Shown here piece by piece: positions 1 through 5,329 of a stretch of 5,398 nt of DNA; the stretch's first letter is position 1, and each line of letters begins with the position of its first letter. The DNA comes from Erwinia sp. SLM-02 (GTDB taxonomy: Bacteria > Pseudomonadota > Gammaproteobacteria > Enterobacterales > Enterobacteriaceae): contig NZ_JAQISN010000010.1 in the NCBI RefSeq assembly GCF_037450285.1, forward strand, positions 1 to 5,398, read 5' to 3'. The translations under genes were made by a program, and so were the position numbers. Below the pieces are notes generated by a model. The model worked only from the letters and a program-made list of their open reading frames with translations. It was not told the DNA's origin and searched no databases.

Positions 1-172
1 CTTTTTCTTCTGGTGCGTTATCGATCTGGTCGAATGCACGAGCAGAACCGCCGTAGGTTTTAGCCAGAACGGTGGTGATAGCAGCAGTCAGGGTAGTTTT
101 ACCGTGGTCAACGTGGCCGATAGTACCAACGTTGACGTGCGGTTTGGAACGTTCAAATTTTTCTTTAGACAT
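1..172 (-). CDS. tufB: Elongation factor Tu, N-terminal part (gene runs off the left edge)
   Basis: EF-Tu is the GTPase that carries aminoacyl-tRNA to the ribosomal A site in the cytoplasm. Only the first 57 codons are present, out of about 394 in the family. The start reads MSKEKFERSKPHVNVGTIGH, followed by the G1/P-loop GHVDHGKT at residues 19-26, then a stretch ending in DNAPEEK just before switch I. From memory it differs from E. coli EF-Tu at only two positions here (Ser9 for Thr, Ser43 for Ala). The ATG (172-170) is preceded by AGAGGG (180-185) with a 7-nt spacer, a good ribosome binding site. Position after four tRNA genes on the same strand identifies this as the tufB copy, cotranscribed with the tRNAs, rather than tufA of the str operon. 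Confidence 0.97.
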   Translation of the reverse strand, partial: MSKEKFERSKPHVNVGTIGHVDHGKTTLTAAITTVLAKTYGGSARAFDQIDNAPEEK

Positions 173-286
173 CGCTTGTCCCTCTAAGACACGGATTAAT
201 CGGTGATATCACCACATCAACCAGGCATTGCCTGAATCGTTGAATTTTAATGCACAGAGAAGAAGCAGGGAGGGAGATTTTGAAAG
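173..286 (-). promoter_or_regulatory. thrT-tufB spacer: tufB leader with a 12-bp palindrome and a small hairpin
   Basis: This 114-nt stretch is the 5' leader of tufB after tRNA-Thr is cut out. It contains a perfect palindrome GGTGATATCACC (202-213), about 17 nt upstream of the Shine-Dalgarno sequence, and a hairpin CAGGC/GCCTG with a 3-nt loop (222-226 and 230-234). I see no promoter of its own and no U-tract, so read-through from the tRNA promoter is expected. From memory the E. coli spacer has the same length. A role in translation control of tufB is possible, since autogenous control of tufB by EF-Tu has been reported in E. coli, but nothing in the sequence proves it. Confidence 0.55.
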
Positions 287-362
287 TGGTGCTGATACCC
301 AGAGTCGAACTGGGGACCTCACCCTTACCAAGGGTGCGCTCTACCAACTGAGCCATATCAGC
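287..362 (-). tRNA. thrT: tRNA-Thr, anticodon GGT
   Basis: A 76-nt tRNA with encoded CCA. Acceptor stem GCTGATA pairs with TATCAGC; the D arm is GCTC/GAGC; the anticodon stem CACCC/GGGTG carries anticodon GGT at 329-327; the T arm is CCCAG TTCGACT CTGGG. It reads threonine codons ACC and ACU. As far as I recall it is identical to E. coli thrT. It lies last among the four tRNAs, 6 nt after glyT and 114 nt before tufB, so its maturation must separate it from the tufB mRNA. Confidence 0.98.
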
Positions 363-368
363 ACGGCT

Positions 369-443
<75 letters not shown>

Positions 444-651
444 ATCCTGGAACTCGGCTACCTGTTCTGTCTGTAGCTTGTGAACAACAAGAAAAAGCTT
501 TCCTGTCATTCGAATCATCCGGCATTTGCCTGATGACTTTGACTGTGCTTGAGCTCAGTCGGAAATCTTGATAACACACCCTGGGAGGCTGCTATCTTTG
601 CAGATAAACAATTACTTGTTTTCTGCTTCGACTCAAAACTCAGAGTCGAAA
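444..651 (-). other. tyrU-glyT transcribed spacer, 208 nt, with several hairpins, no gene
   Basis: No tRNA fold and no convincing reading frame is visible. In transcript order it holds two back-to-back strong hairpins directly after tyrU (listed separately), a five-bp hairpin GACTG/CAGTC (541-560), and an imperfect hairpin TCATC/GATGA with an inner GGC/GCC (515-536). None is followed by a U-run, so none looks like an intrinsic terminator, which fits the need to transcribe on into glyT, thrT and tufB. The same spacer is about 116 nt in E. coli as I recall, so this one is longer, while the thrT-tufB and glyT-thrT spacers are unchanged in length. Confidence 0.6.
600..650 (-). other. Tandem hairpins immediately downstream of tyrU
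   Basis: The first hairpin in the transcript (650-627) has a perfect 8-bp stem TTCGACTC/GAGTCGAA around an 8-nt loop and begins one base after the tRNA-Tyr CCA. The second (626-600) follows with no gap: GCAGA then AAACAA pair with TTGTTT and TCTGC around a GTAA loop, 11 bp in all with one bulged A. Neither has a following U-tract. They are most simply read as structured 3' trailer of the tyrU precursor that could steer processing by ribonucleases; that role is inference. Confidence 0.55.
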
Positions 652-736
<85 letters not shown>

Positions 737-748
737 TGGGGTACTTGA

Positions 749-824
<76 letters not shown>

Positions 825-838
825 ATCAAGTGGTGCGC

Positions 839-867
839 ATTCTAGGAAGACCTGGCCCATGATGCAA
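839..867 (-). promoter_or_regulatory. Sigma-70 promoter of the thrU-tyrU-glyT-thrT-tufB operon
   Basis: On the minus strand, TTGCAT (867-862) and TAGAAT (844-839) are separated by exactly 17 nt. The bases just after the -10 box are GCGC, a GC-rich discriminator typical of stable-RNA promoters under stringent (ppGpp/DksA) control. Initiation is expected near 831-833, about 8 nt before the tRNA-Thr 5' end. Upstream of the -35 box (868-890) the strand is A/T-rich with ATATTTTTG, consistent with an UP element for the RNA polymerase alpha subunit. Confidence 0.85.
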
Positions 868-894
868 CAAAAATATTGCGATAAAAGTTCTTAT

Positions 895-909
895 GCTCAC
901 TATTTGTGC
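895..909 (-). promoter_or_regulatory. Probable Fis site centred near -70 of the tRNA-tufB promoter
   Basis: The 15-mer GCTCACTATTTGTGC fits every fixed position of the degenerate Fis consensus (G, then Y-R, central A/T, Y-R, final C). Its centre lies about 70 nt upstream of the predicted start, the place of Fis site I at rrnB P1 and close to that reported for E. coli tufB. The consensus is loose (roughly one match per 128 positions by chance), so the position carries more weight than the match. Confidence 0.5.
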
Positions 910-924
910 AAAACCTCGCAAATT

Positions 925-939
925 GGCTGCTAAACACCA
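925..939 (-). promoter_or_regulatory. Possible second Fis site near -100
   Basis: The 15-mer GGCTGCTAAACACCA also satisfies the degenerate Fis consensus, ending in the permitted A. It is centred 30 nt, about three helical turns, upstream of the first candidate, the spacing seen between rrnB Fis sites I and II. I found no exact third match around -143. Confidence 0.35.
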
Positions 940-1205
940 TAATTCCGTTCAATTAAACAGCAAGACGTCCTGTTTTCGACTGCATTCGTATGGGCCAGTG
1001 ACAGCGTATTTCAGCGTTTCTTTTTTTAAGTTATCGGCAATTTTTTCTAACAGAATGCACCAGCATGCCGCGCCCGCACATTTTATGTGCAAATGCGGCG
1101 GTGAAGGGTCAATGGATCACGCCTAAACGCCGCTTCACAGTCTGGAACATATTTTGCTTATCTTTCATTGACTGACCAGACCCTATACCCCAGAGGAGGA
1201 TTCGC
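940..1205. other. Divergent intergenic region between the tRNA promoter and the acetyltransferase
   Basis: No gene is supported here. A T-rich block (1019-1048) and a large imperfect hairpin (1067-1099) are the main features. The hairpin has an inner perfect stem GCACAT/ATGTGC with a TTT loop (1076-1090) and an outer stem GCCGC/GCGGC across a 4 by 4 internal loop. No U-run follows on either strand. I cannot pick a convincing promoter for the downstream gene: TATACC (1184-1189) resembles a -10 box but has no fitting -35. The Shine-Dalgarno sequence AGGAGGA occupies 1194-1200. Confidence 0.5.
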
Positions 1206-1754
1206 ATGAAAATAGTGATGCTTACTGCCGCCACCCTGCCGGTCTATCGTAGTCAGTTAGCCGAATTGTTAATGGATGCCGTTACTCATAATGCTCTGAC
1301 TGACTATCAACCTATCCAAAATCGTGAAGAGGCAGCCAGCTACTTTCATAGCCTGCGCGATGCACTGGCAAAGGGAGAAAGACTCTTATGGGTAGCCTGC
1401 GACCAGAAGAGCGTCGTGGCCAGCATACAGCTGGAAATATGCGCGCGTCCGGATGGCCGTAATCGCGCTGAGGTCCAACAGTTGCTGGTTCATAGCCGCG
1501 CAAGGCGTAAAGGCGCAGGAAAAAGACTTCTGGCTGCACTGGAGCAGGAGGCAATGAACCGGCAGCGCGGTCTGCTCTATCTTGACACGCTGGCGGGAAC
1601 GGCGGCAGAGGCATTTTATCGTGCACAGGGTTACAGCTGCCTCGGGGAACTTCCTGATTATGCCTGCTTAGCAGAAGGCTATTACTGCCCAGCCGTGATT
1701 TATTACAAGCGTCTGTTCAGGGTTAATCAGGTTGTGCGCCCGATTGCCAGTTAA
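1206..1754 (+). CDS. GNAT-family N-acetyltransferase resembling tabtoxin-resistance acetyltransferase
   Basis: The 182-residue protein is a cytoplasmic GNAT enzyme that should transfer acetyl from acetyl-CoA to an amine. Motif A is visible at about 88-115 (AEVQQLLVHSRARRKGAGKR) with the acetyl-CoA pyrophosphate loop RRKGAG at 100-105, and motif B at 134-147 (AEAFYRAQGYSCLG). The order LLWVA, SIQLE, RAEVQ, LLYLDTLAG, GELPDYA and the ending AVIYYKRL follow the tabtoxin-resistance protein TTR of Pseudomonas syringae (about 177 aa) as I remember it, so the relationship is closer than the general GNAT fold. The substrate is not shown; a toxin or other amino compound is inference. AGGAGGA lies 5 nt before the ATG, a near-ideal ribosome binding site supporting this start over the in-frame ATG at codon 5. 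The gene is divergent from the tRNA operon and upstream of coaA, with a hairpin after its stop. In E. coli this interval has no gene. Confidence 0.9.
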   Translation: MKIVMLTAATLPVYRSQLAELLMDAVTHNALTDYQPIQNREEAASYFHSLRDALAKGERLLWVACDQKSVVASIQLEICARPDGRNRAEVQQLLVHSRARRKGAGKRLLAALEQEAMNRQRGLLYLDTLAGTAAEAFYRAQGYSCLGELPDYACLAEGYYCPAVIYYKRLFRVNQVVRPIAS

Positions 1755-1767
1755 AGTTATCATTAAT

Positions 1768-1807
1768 GCGGGTGAGCTTCCGTTTGCACCCGCCGTGCAT
1801 CTTTTTT
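1768..1807 (+). terminator. Probable intrinsic terminator after the acetyltransferase gene
   Basis: A perfect 7-bp GC-rich stem GCGGGTG/CACCCGC (1768-1774, 1787-1793) with a 12-nt loop starts 13 nt after the stop codon. A run of six T follows at 1802-1807, but 8 nt past the stem, which is further than ideal. It would separate the acetyltransferase from coaA, though some read-through is likely. Confidence 0.55.
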
Positions 1808-1936
1808 CCTTCTTATTCCTGCCCTTCTGATGTTAACCTCCTGCCCATTGTGTTCTGATTTAGCCCTCAGTACTAAGGCCTGTCTCCGAGCCTTGCTCGT
1901 TGAAATAATATGGCTAACACACTGAAGGATAAACGA
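1808..1936 (+). promoter_or_regulatory. coaA upstream region with a weak promoter candidate
   Basis: The best spaced pair I find is TTGTGT (1848-1853), 17 nt, TACTAA (1871-1876), each matching consensus at only three of six positions. TAATAT (1906-1911) is a better -10 but lacks a -35 at the right distance. An AAGGA motif (1925-1929) lies too far (27 nt) from the coaA start to act directly as its ribosome binding site. coaA is expressed at low level in E. coli, so a weak promoter would not be surprising. Confidence 0.25.
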
Positions 1937-1960
1937 TTGCTGGCAGAAGCATGTATATGA
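1937..1960 (+). promoter_or_regulatory. Possible seven-codon leader ORF overlapping the coaA start
   Basis: A TTG codon at 1937 sits 7 nt after AAGGA (1925-1929), the only good Shine-Dalgarno sequence nearby. It opens a frame TTG CTG GCA GAA GCA TGT ATA TGA, whose stop overlaps the ATG of coaA as ATGA (1957-1960). This geometry would allow translational coupling of coaA to the leader. TTG starts are uncommon and a frame this short can arise by chance, so the call is tentative. Confidence 0.25.
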
Positions 1961-2907
1961 GCAAAAAAGATTCGTTGTTAACTACGCCCTATTTGCAATT
2001 CAACCGTACTCAGTGGGCCGCGCTGCGCGATTCAGTGCCAATGACCCTGTCTGAGGATGAAATTGCCCAGCTGAAAGGGATTAATGAAGATCTCTCGCTA
2101 GAAGAAGTTGCCGAGATCTACCTGCCGCTATCCCGACTGCTGAATTTTTATATCAGCTCTAATTTGGGGCGCCAGGCCGTTCTGGAGAAATTCCTCGGCA
2201 CTAAAGGGCAGAAAGTGCCTTATATCATCAGTATCGCGGGCAGCGTTGCAGTAGGAAAAAGTACGACGGCACGCGTGCTGCAGGCTCTGCTTAGTCGCTG
2301 GCCGGAGCACCGTCGAGTCGAGTTAATCACCACCGATGGATTTCTGCACCCAAACTCGGTACTGAAAGAACGTGACCTGATGAAGAAAAAGGGATTCCCT
2401 CTTTCTTACGATATGCACCGGCTGGTGAATTTCGTTTCGGAATTGAAGTCGGGTGCCACGCAGGTTACCGCGCCGGTCTATTCTCATCTTATTTATGATG
2501 TGATCCCGGACGGCGATAAGATCGTTCAGCAGCCGGATATCCTTATTCTTGAAGGGCTGAATGTACTGCAAAGCGGCATGGATTATCCGCACGATCCTCA
2601 CCATGTTTTCGTGTCAGATTTTGTTGATTTCTCTATTTATGTCGATGCGCCTGAAGATTTACTGGAACACTGGTATATCAATCGTTTCCTGAAATTCCGT
2701 CAGGGTGCATTCAGCGATCCTGACTCTTATTTCCATCACTACGCGCAGCTACCAGAGGAAGAAGCGGTCGGCATCGCGACTCAGTTGTGGAAAGAAATTA
2801 ATCACTTAAACTTAAAAGAAAATATATTGCCGACTCGCGAACGAGCCAGCCTGATCATGACCAAAAGCTTTGGCCATGCGGTTGATTTGGTAAGATTAAG
2901 AAAGTAA
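1957..2907 (+). CDS. coaA: Pantothenate kinase, type I
   Basis: CoaA phosphorylates pantothenate with ATP, the first and rate-controlling step of coenzyme A synthesis, and is feedback-inhibited by CoA. The protein is 316 residues from ATG 1957, aligning without gaps to E. coli CoaA from memory. The Walker A motif GSVAVGKS is at 95-102. Residues named in E. coli work are all kept: Lys101, the catalytic Asp127, His177, Tyr240, Arg243, Asn282, and Arg106 and Phe247 of the CoA-inhibition site. An in-frame ATG at 1951 would add Met-Tyr; I prefer 1957 because AGAAG (1945-1949) is 7 nt from it but 1 nt from 1951, and because it gives the E. coli length. E. coli has a second internal start at Met9; here residue 9 is Thr, so that site is missing. 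The gene is convergent with birA and ends in a shared terminator. Confidence 0.97.
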   Translation: MSKKDSLLTTPYLQFNRTQWAALRDSVPMTLSEDEIAQLKGINEDLSLEEVAEIYLPLSRLLNFYISSNLGRQAVLEKFLGTKGQKVPYIISIAGSVAVGKSTTARVLQALLSRWPEHRRVELITTDGFLHPNSVLKERDLMKKKGFPLSYDMHRLVNFVSELKSGATQVTAPVYSHLIYDVIPDGDKIVQQPDILILEGLNVLQSGMDYPHDPHHVFVSDFVDFSIYVDAPEDLLEHWYINRFLKFRQGAFSDPDSYFHHYAQLPEEEAVGIATQLWKEINHLNLKENILPTRERASLIMTKSFGHAVDLVRLRK

Positions 2908-2933
2908 AAAAGGGGCGATCAAGCCCCTTTTTT
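2906..2933. terminator. Bidirectional intrinsic terminator between coaA and birA
   Basis: The stem GGGGC/GCCCC (2912-2916, 2923-2927) with a 6-nt GATCAA loop is flanked by six A on the left and six T on the right, which extend the stem and provide a U-tract in either direction. It overlaps the coaA stop codon (TAA 2905-2907) and lies 55 nt after the birA stop, so it can end both convergent transcripts. Confidence 0.9.
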
Positions 2934-2988
2934 ATTCATCAGCGATTAAATGGCCGGCTTAATTTCGGTGCCACGACACGATGGGTTT

Positions 2989-3951
2989 TTAATTTTGTGG
3001 TCTCAATGAAATCTCGCCACCAACCCAGGACTTCCTGACGCCATCCTGTTCAAGGATCAGGCCACCCTGCTGATCGATACCTCGCGCAATACCAAATATT
3101 TCCCGATCGCCAATCAGTAATTTAACCGGCCGGTCGATAAAATTATCCAGTCGGGCCCAGCGCCCCACAAACGGCGTCAAGCCATCTTGCTCAAACTCAG
3201 TCAGCGCAGAACGCAACTTGTTCACAATCTTCGCAGATAAAGCGTTACGGTCAACCTTCACGCCCGCTTCCTGAAGGTTTATCCAGCCCTGGTTTATCGC
3301 TTCGGCCGCCGGGGCGCGCATACCCAGATTGATACCGGCACCAATGACAATTTGAGCAGCATCACCGGTTTTTCCCGTAAGTTCGACCAGAATACCCGCC
3401 AGCTTACGATCTTCGAGATAAATATCATTAGGCCATTTGACACGGACATCAGCAGCACCGAGTTCCTGTAGAGCTTCAGCCAGCACGATACCAATGACCA
3501 GGCTCAACCCCATCGCTGCGGCCGGACCCTGTTCAAGACGCCAGTACATGGACAGGTACAGATTCACTCCGAAGGGTGAAACCCACTGCCTTCCTCGTCG
3601 CCCCCTTCCTGCCTGTTGATACTCGGCAACGCAGGCGTCTCCTGACTGCAGCGTGTCCATACGTTCAAACAGGTACTGGTTGGTTGAATCAATAACCGGG
3701 ATGACGGCCAGGCGCCCATCGTCCAGGCGGGCATTGATTTCCTGTTCATTAAGTAACTGCATTGATGAAGACAGGCTGTAACCTTTTCCTGTGACCGTAA
3801 AAACATCAATACCCCATTCTTTAAGCGTCTGAATATGCTTATTGATGGCAGCACGACTCATCCCCAGTTGTTCACCGAGATGCTCGCCGGAATGAAACTC
3901 ACCGTTAGCCAGAATAGAAACCAGCTTCAGGGGTACGGTATTATCTTTCAT
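2989..3951 (-). CDS. birA: Biotin-[acetyl-CoA-carboxylase] ligase and biotin operon repressor
   Basis: BirA activates biotin to biotinyl-5'-AMP and attaches it to the AccB subunit of acetyl-CoA carboxylase; the adenylate-bound dimer represses the bio operon. The 320-residue protein (E. coli has 321) has an N-terminal winged helix, residues about 1-60, with helix SRAAINKHIQTL at 32-43. The central ligase domain has the biotinyl-AMP loop GRGRRGR at 115-121, KWPND at 172-176 and the catalytic Lys183 in DRKLAGILVE. A C-terminal SH3-like domain (about 270-320) follows. The adenylate-binding loop around 212-222 differs in sequence from E. coli as I recall it, but Trp223 is kept. The ATG overlaps the murB stop as ATGA, and GGAGG (3963-3959) lies 7 nt upstream inside murB. 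No separate promoter is seen, so it depends on murB transcription. The full DNA-binding domain implies a regulatory BirA. Confidence 0.97.
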   Translation of the reverse strand: MKDNTVPLKLVSILANGEFHSGEHLGEQLGMSRAAINKHIQTLKEWGIDVFTVTGKGYSLSSSMQLLNEQEINARLDDGRLAVIPVIDSTNQYLFERMDTLQSGDACVAEYQQAGRGRRGRQWVSPFGVNLYLSMYWRLEQGPAAAMGLSLVIGIVLAEALQELGAADVRVKWPNDIYLEDRKLAGILVELTGKTGDAAQIVIGAGINLGMRAPAAEAINQGWINLQEAGVKVDRNALSAKIVNKLRSALTEFEQDGLTPFVGRWARLDNFIDRPVKLLIGDREIFGIARGIDQQGGLILEQDGVRKSWVGGEISLRPQN

Positions 3952-4985
3952 GCGAGTGCCTCCACTGCATTTATCTCGCCATTGGCAGCAATAAACCGGA
4001 CTTCGGGTTCAAGCCAGACATTAAATTTCGCCGCGACCCGCTGACGTACAATGCGGGCCAGATCGACAATATCCTTCCCGGTCGCATTCTCACTGTTTAT
4101 CAGTACCAGAGCCTGTTTTTCATGCACAGCGGCCCCTCCCTGACTAAATCCTTTAAGTTCGCAGCGATCGATCAGCCAGCCTGCTGCCAGTTTAACGTCA
4201 CCGGTTTCCTGCGGGTAAAGCGGGATGGTGGGATAGTTTTTCTGCAGTTCCGTCGCAGCTTCTGCGCTGACCAGTGGATTTTTAAAGAAGCTGCCCGCAT
4301 TCCCGGTCACCCGAGGGTCCGGCAACTTGCTACGGCGCATATGGCATACCGCGTCAAAAATCTGACGTGGAGTAACCGTCTGTGGATCCAGTTCTTTTAG
4401 ATCGCCATAGCTGAGTACCGGTTTCCAGGCTTTGGACAATCGTAAACCGAGCGCCACAATCGCAAAACTATCACGGTATTGATGCTTAAAGATGCTGTCC
4501 CGGTAACCAAACAGGCATTGTTCTGACGTCAGTCGCTGGATGTGACCATCCGCCAGGTTAATGACATCGACATACGCGCATACCTGTTCCAGTTCGACAC
4601 CATAAGCACCGATATTCTGGATCGGCGCAGAGCCCGCGCAGCCAGGAATTAATGCCAGATTCTCTAATCCCGGCACCCCTTCATTAAGCGTTAACTCAAC
4701 CAGCTGATGCCAGTTTTCACCCGCACCAACATGCAGTAACCAGGCATCATTATGCTCCTGGATCTCTATACCTTTAAGCCGATTAATGATCACCTGACCA
4801 GAGAAGTCCTCTATAAACAGAACATTACTTCCTTCTCCAAGTAGCAGAGTGGGTTCGTTTTGCCGCTGGCTCAGCTGCCATGACAGGCACAACTGCTCTG
4901 CGTTCTCAGCCACTGTAATGTTGGCAGCAGCGGCTTCAAGAGAAAATGTGTTCCAGGGTTTTAGTGAGTTTTTCTGGCGGGACAT
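3948..4985 (-). CDS. murB: UDP-N-acetylenolpyruvoylglucosamine reductase, type I MurB
   Basis: MurB is the cytoplasmic FAD enzyme that uses NADPH to reduce UDP-GlcNAc-enolpyruvate to UDP-MurNAc, the second committed step of peptidoglycan synthesis. The 345-residue protein is 3 longer than E. coli MurB because of the first residues (MSRQKNSLKP against MNHSLKP). FAD-binding elements GEGSNVL (50-56) and IPGCAGSAPIQNIGAYGVE (113-131) are clear. With a +3 offset, the E. coli catalytic residues are all present: Arg162, Tyr193, Ser232 in GNAGSFFKNP, and Glu328 in WLEPEVRF. The type I length and Tyr loop are intact. AAAGG (4997-4993) with a 7-nt spacer supports the start. The last codon runs into birA by a 4-nt ATGA overlap, giving one two-gene unit, with an rRNA-operon terminator about 300 nt upstream. 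Confidence 0.97.
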   Translation of the reverse strand: MSRQKNSLKPWNTFSLEAAAANITVAENAEQLCLSWQLSQRQNEPTLLLGEGSNVLFIEDFSGQVIINRLKGIEIQEHNDAWLLHVGAGENWHQLVELTLNEGVPGLENLALIPGCAGSAPIQNIGAYGVELEQVCAYVDVINLADGHIQRLTSEQCLFGYRDSIFKHQYRDSFAIVALGLRLSKAWKPVLSYGDLKELDPQTVTPRQIFDAVCHMRRSKLPDPRVTGNAGSFFKNPLVSAEAATELQKNYPTIPLYPQETGDVKLAAGWLIDRCELKGFSQGGAAVHEKQALVLINSENATGKDIVDLARIVRQRVAAKFNVWLEPEVRFIAANGEINAVEALA

Positions 4986-5063
4986 AAGGCGGCCTTTACG
5001 AATTTAACTAGCTGTAGTGTAACCGATCGACAGGAAGTGGGTTTAGGATTTTCTGGGGGCTAA

Positions 5064-5086
5064 TCGCTATTCAAACGTACACTGCC
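5064..5086 (-). repeat. Imperfect direct repeat, copy B
   Basis: On the minus strand this reads GGCAGTGTAC, then GTTTGAA, then TAGCGA. It shares the exact 10-mer GGCAGTGTAC and the following TAGCGA with the copy at 5247-5266, with a 3-nt length difference between these blocks. Both copies are followed downstream by AAAATCC. Function unknown. Confidence 0.5.
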
Positions 5087-5246
5087 AACCCGTTTGCAAA
5101 CATAATATTTTACAAAATACATGAACGACGGTAGAAAGATCCGTCTGAGAGGGCTGCCTTAGAGATCATAGTGAAACGTTTACTGCCTGGTTGACAGGCA
5201 TGAACTGGCTGGGGATTTTTGGTGCAGAGTGCGGGAGCATGTTTTG

Positions 5247-5266
5247 TCGCTAAAATGTACACTGCC
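5247..5266 (-). repeat. Imperfect direct repeat, copy A
   Basis: The minus strand reads GGCAGTGTACATTTTAGCGA. It lies about 180 nt upstream (in transcript sense) of the similar copy at 5064-5086 and about 20 nt after the T2-like terminator. It may be a relic of a local duplication in the rrn-murB spacer. Confidence 0.5.
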
Positions 5267-5286
5267 GCGAGGATTATCAGGTGCGT

Positions 5287-5319
5287 AAACGCAAAAAGGC
5301 CACCCGTAAGGGTGGCCTT
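5287..5319 (-). terminator. rrn operon distal terminator, rrnB T2-like
   Basis: A perfect 10-bp stem AAGGCCACCC/GGGTGGCCTT (5296-5319) around a 4-nt loop is followed on the minus strand by TTT, GCG, TTT. The sequence just before it, AACTGCCAGGCATCAAATAA then GCAGAAGG, matches E. coli rrnB T2 as I remember it. It ends the rRNA operon transcribed from beyond the right edge and shields murB from rRNA transcription. Confidence 0.88.
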
Positions 5320-5329
5320 CTGCTTTATT

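Larger units (their letters stand above)
4986..5286 (-). other. murB upstream region, non-coding
   Basis: About 300 nt between the rrn T2-like terminator and murB. It must contain the murB-birA promoter, but I cannot place it with confidence: minus-strand TATGAT (5170-5165) is a good -10 match, with only a poor GTCAAC 19 nt upstream. Other structure includes a 14-bp A/T palindrome TATTTT-AC-AAAATA (5106-5119), a 6-bp hairpin TGCCTG/CAGGCA (5184-5200), and two copies of a diverged direct repeat, listed separately. Confidence 0.5.

Noticed and set aside
515..545. GCCTGATGAC resembling half of a REP element in the tyrU-glyT spacer
   Set aside because: Only about ten bases match and the other arm is absent, so a REP call is not supported.
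444..651. Degenerate tRNA in the enlarged spacer
   Set aside because: No cloverleaf, T-arm GTTCRA followed by CCA, or acceptor pairing could be traced.
893..1126. 77-codon open frame on the plus strand in the tRNA promoter-acetyltransferase gap
   Set aside because: It overlaps the Fis-like sites, has no ribosome binding site, an unordered composition and no recognisable family.
3564..3854. Open frames within birA, murB, coaA and the acetyltransferase gene in other frames
   Set aside because: Each lies inside a well supported gene with intact motifs, and none has a plausible start signal or family match.
5191..5219. Plus-strand TTGACA followed 17 nt later by GATTTT, resembling a promoter
   Set aside because: The -10 is poor, the TTGACA is part of a small hairpin, and no gene follows on that strand within the window.
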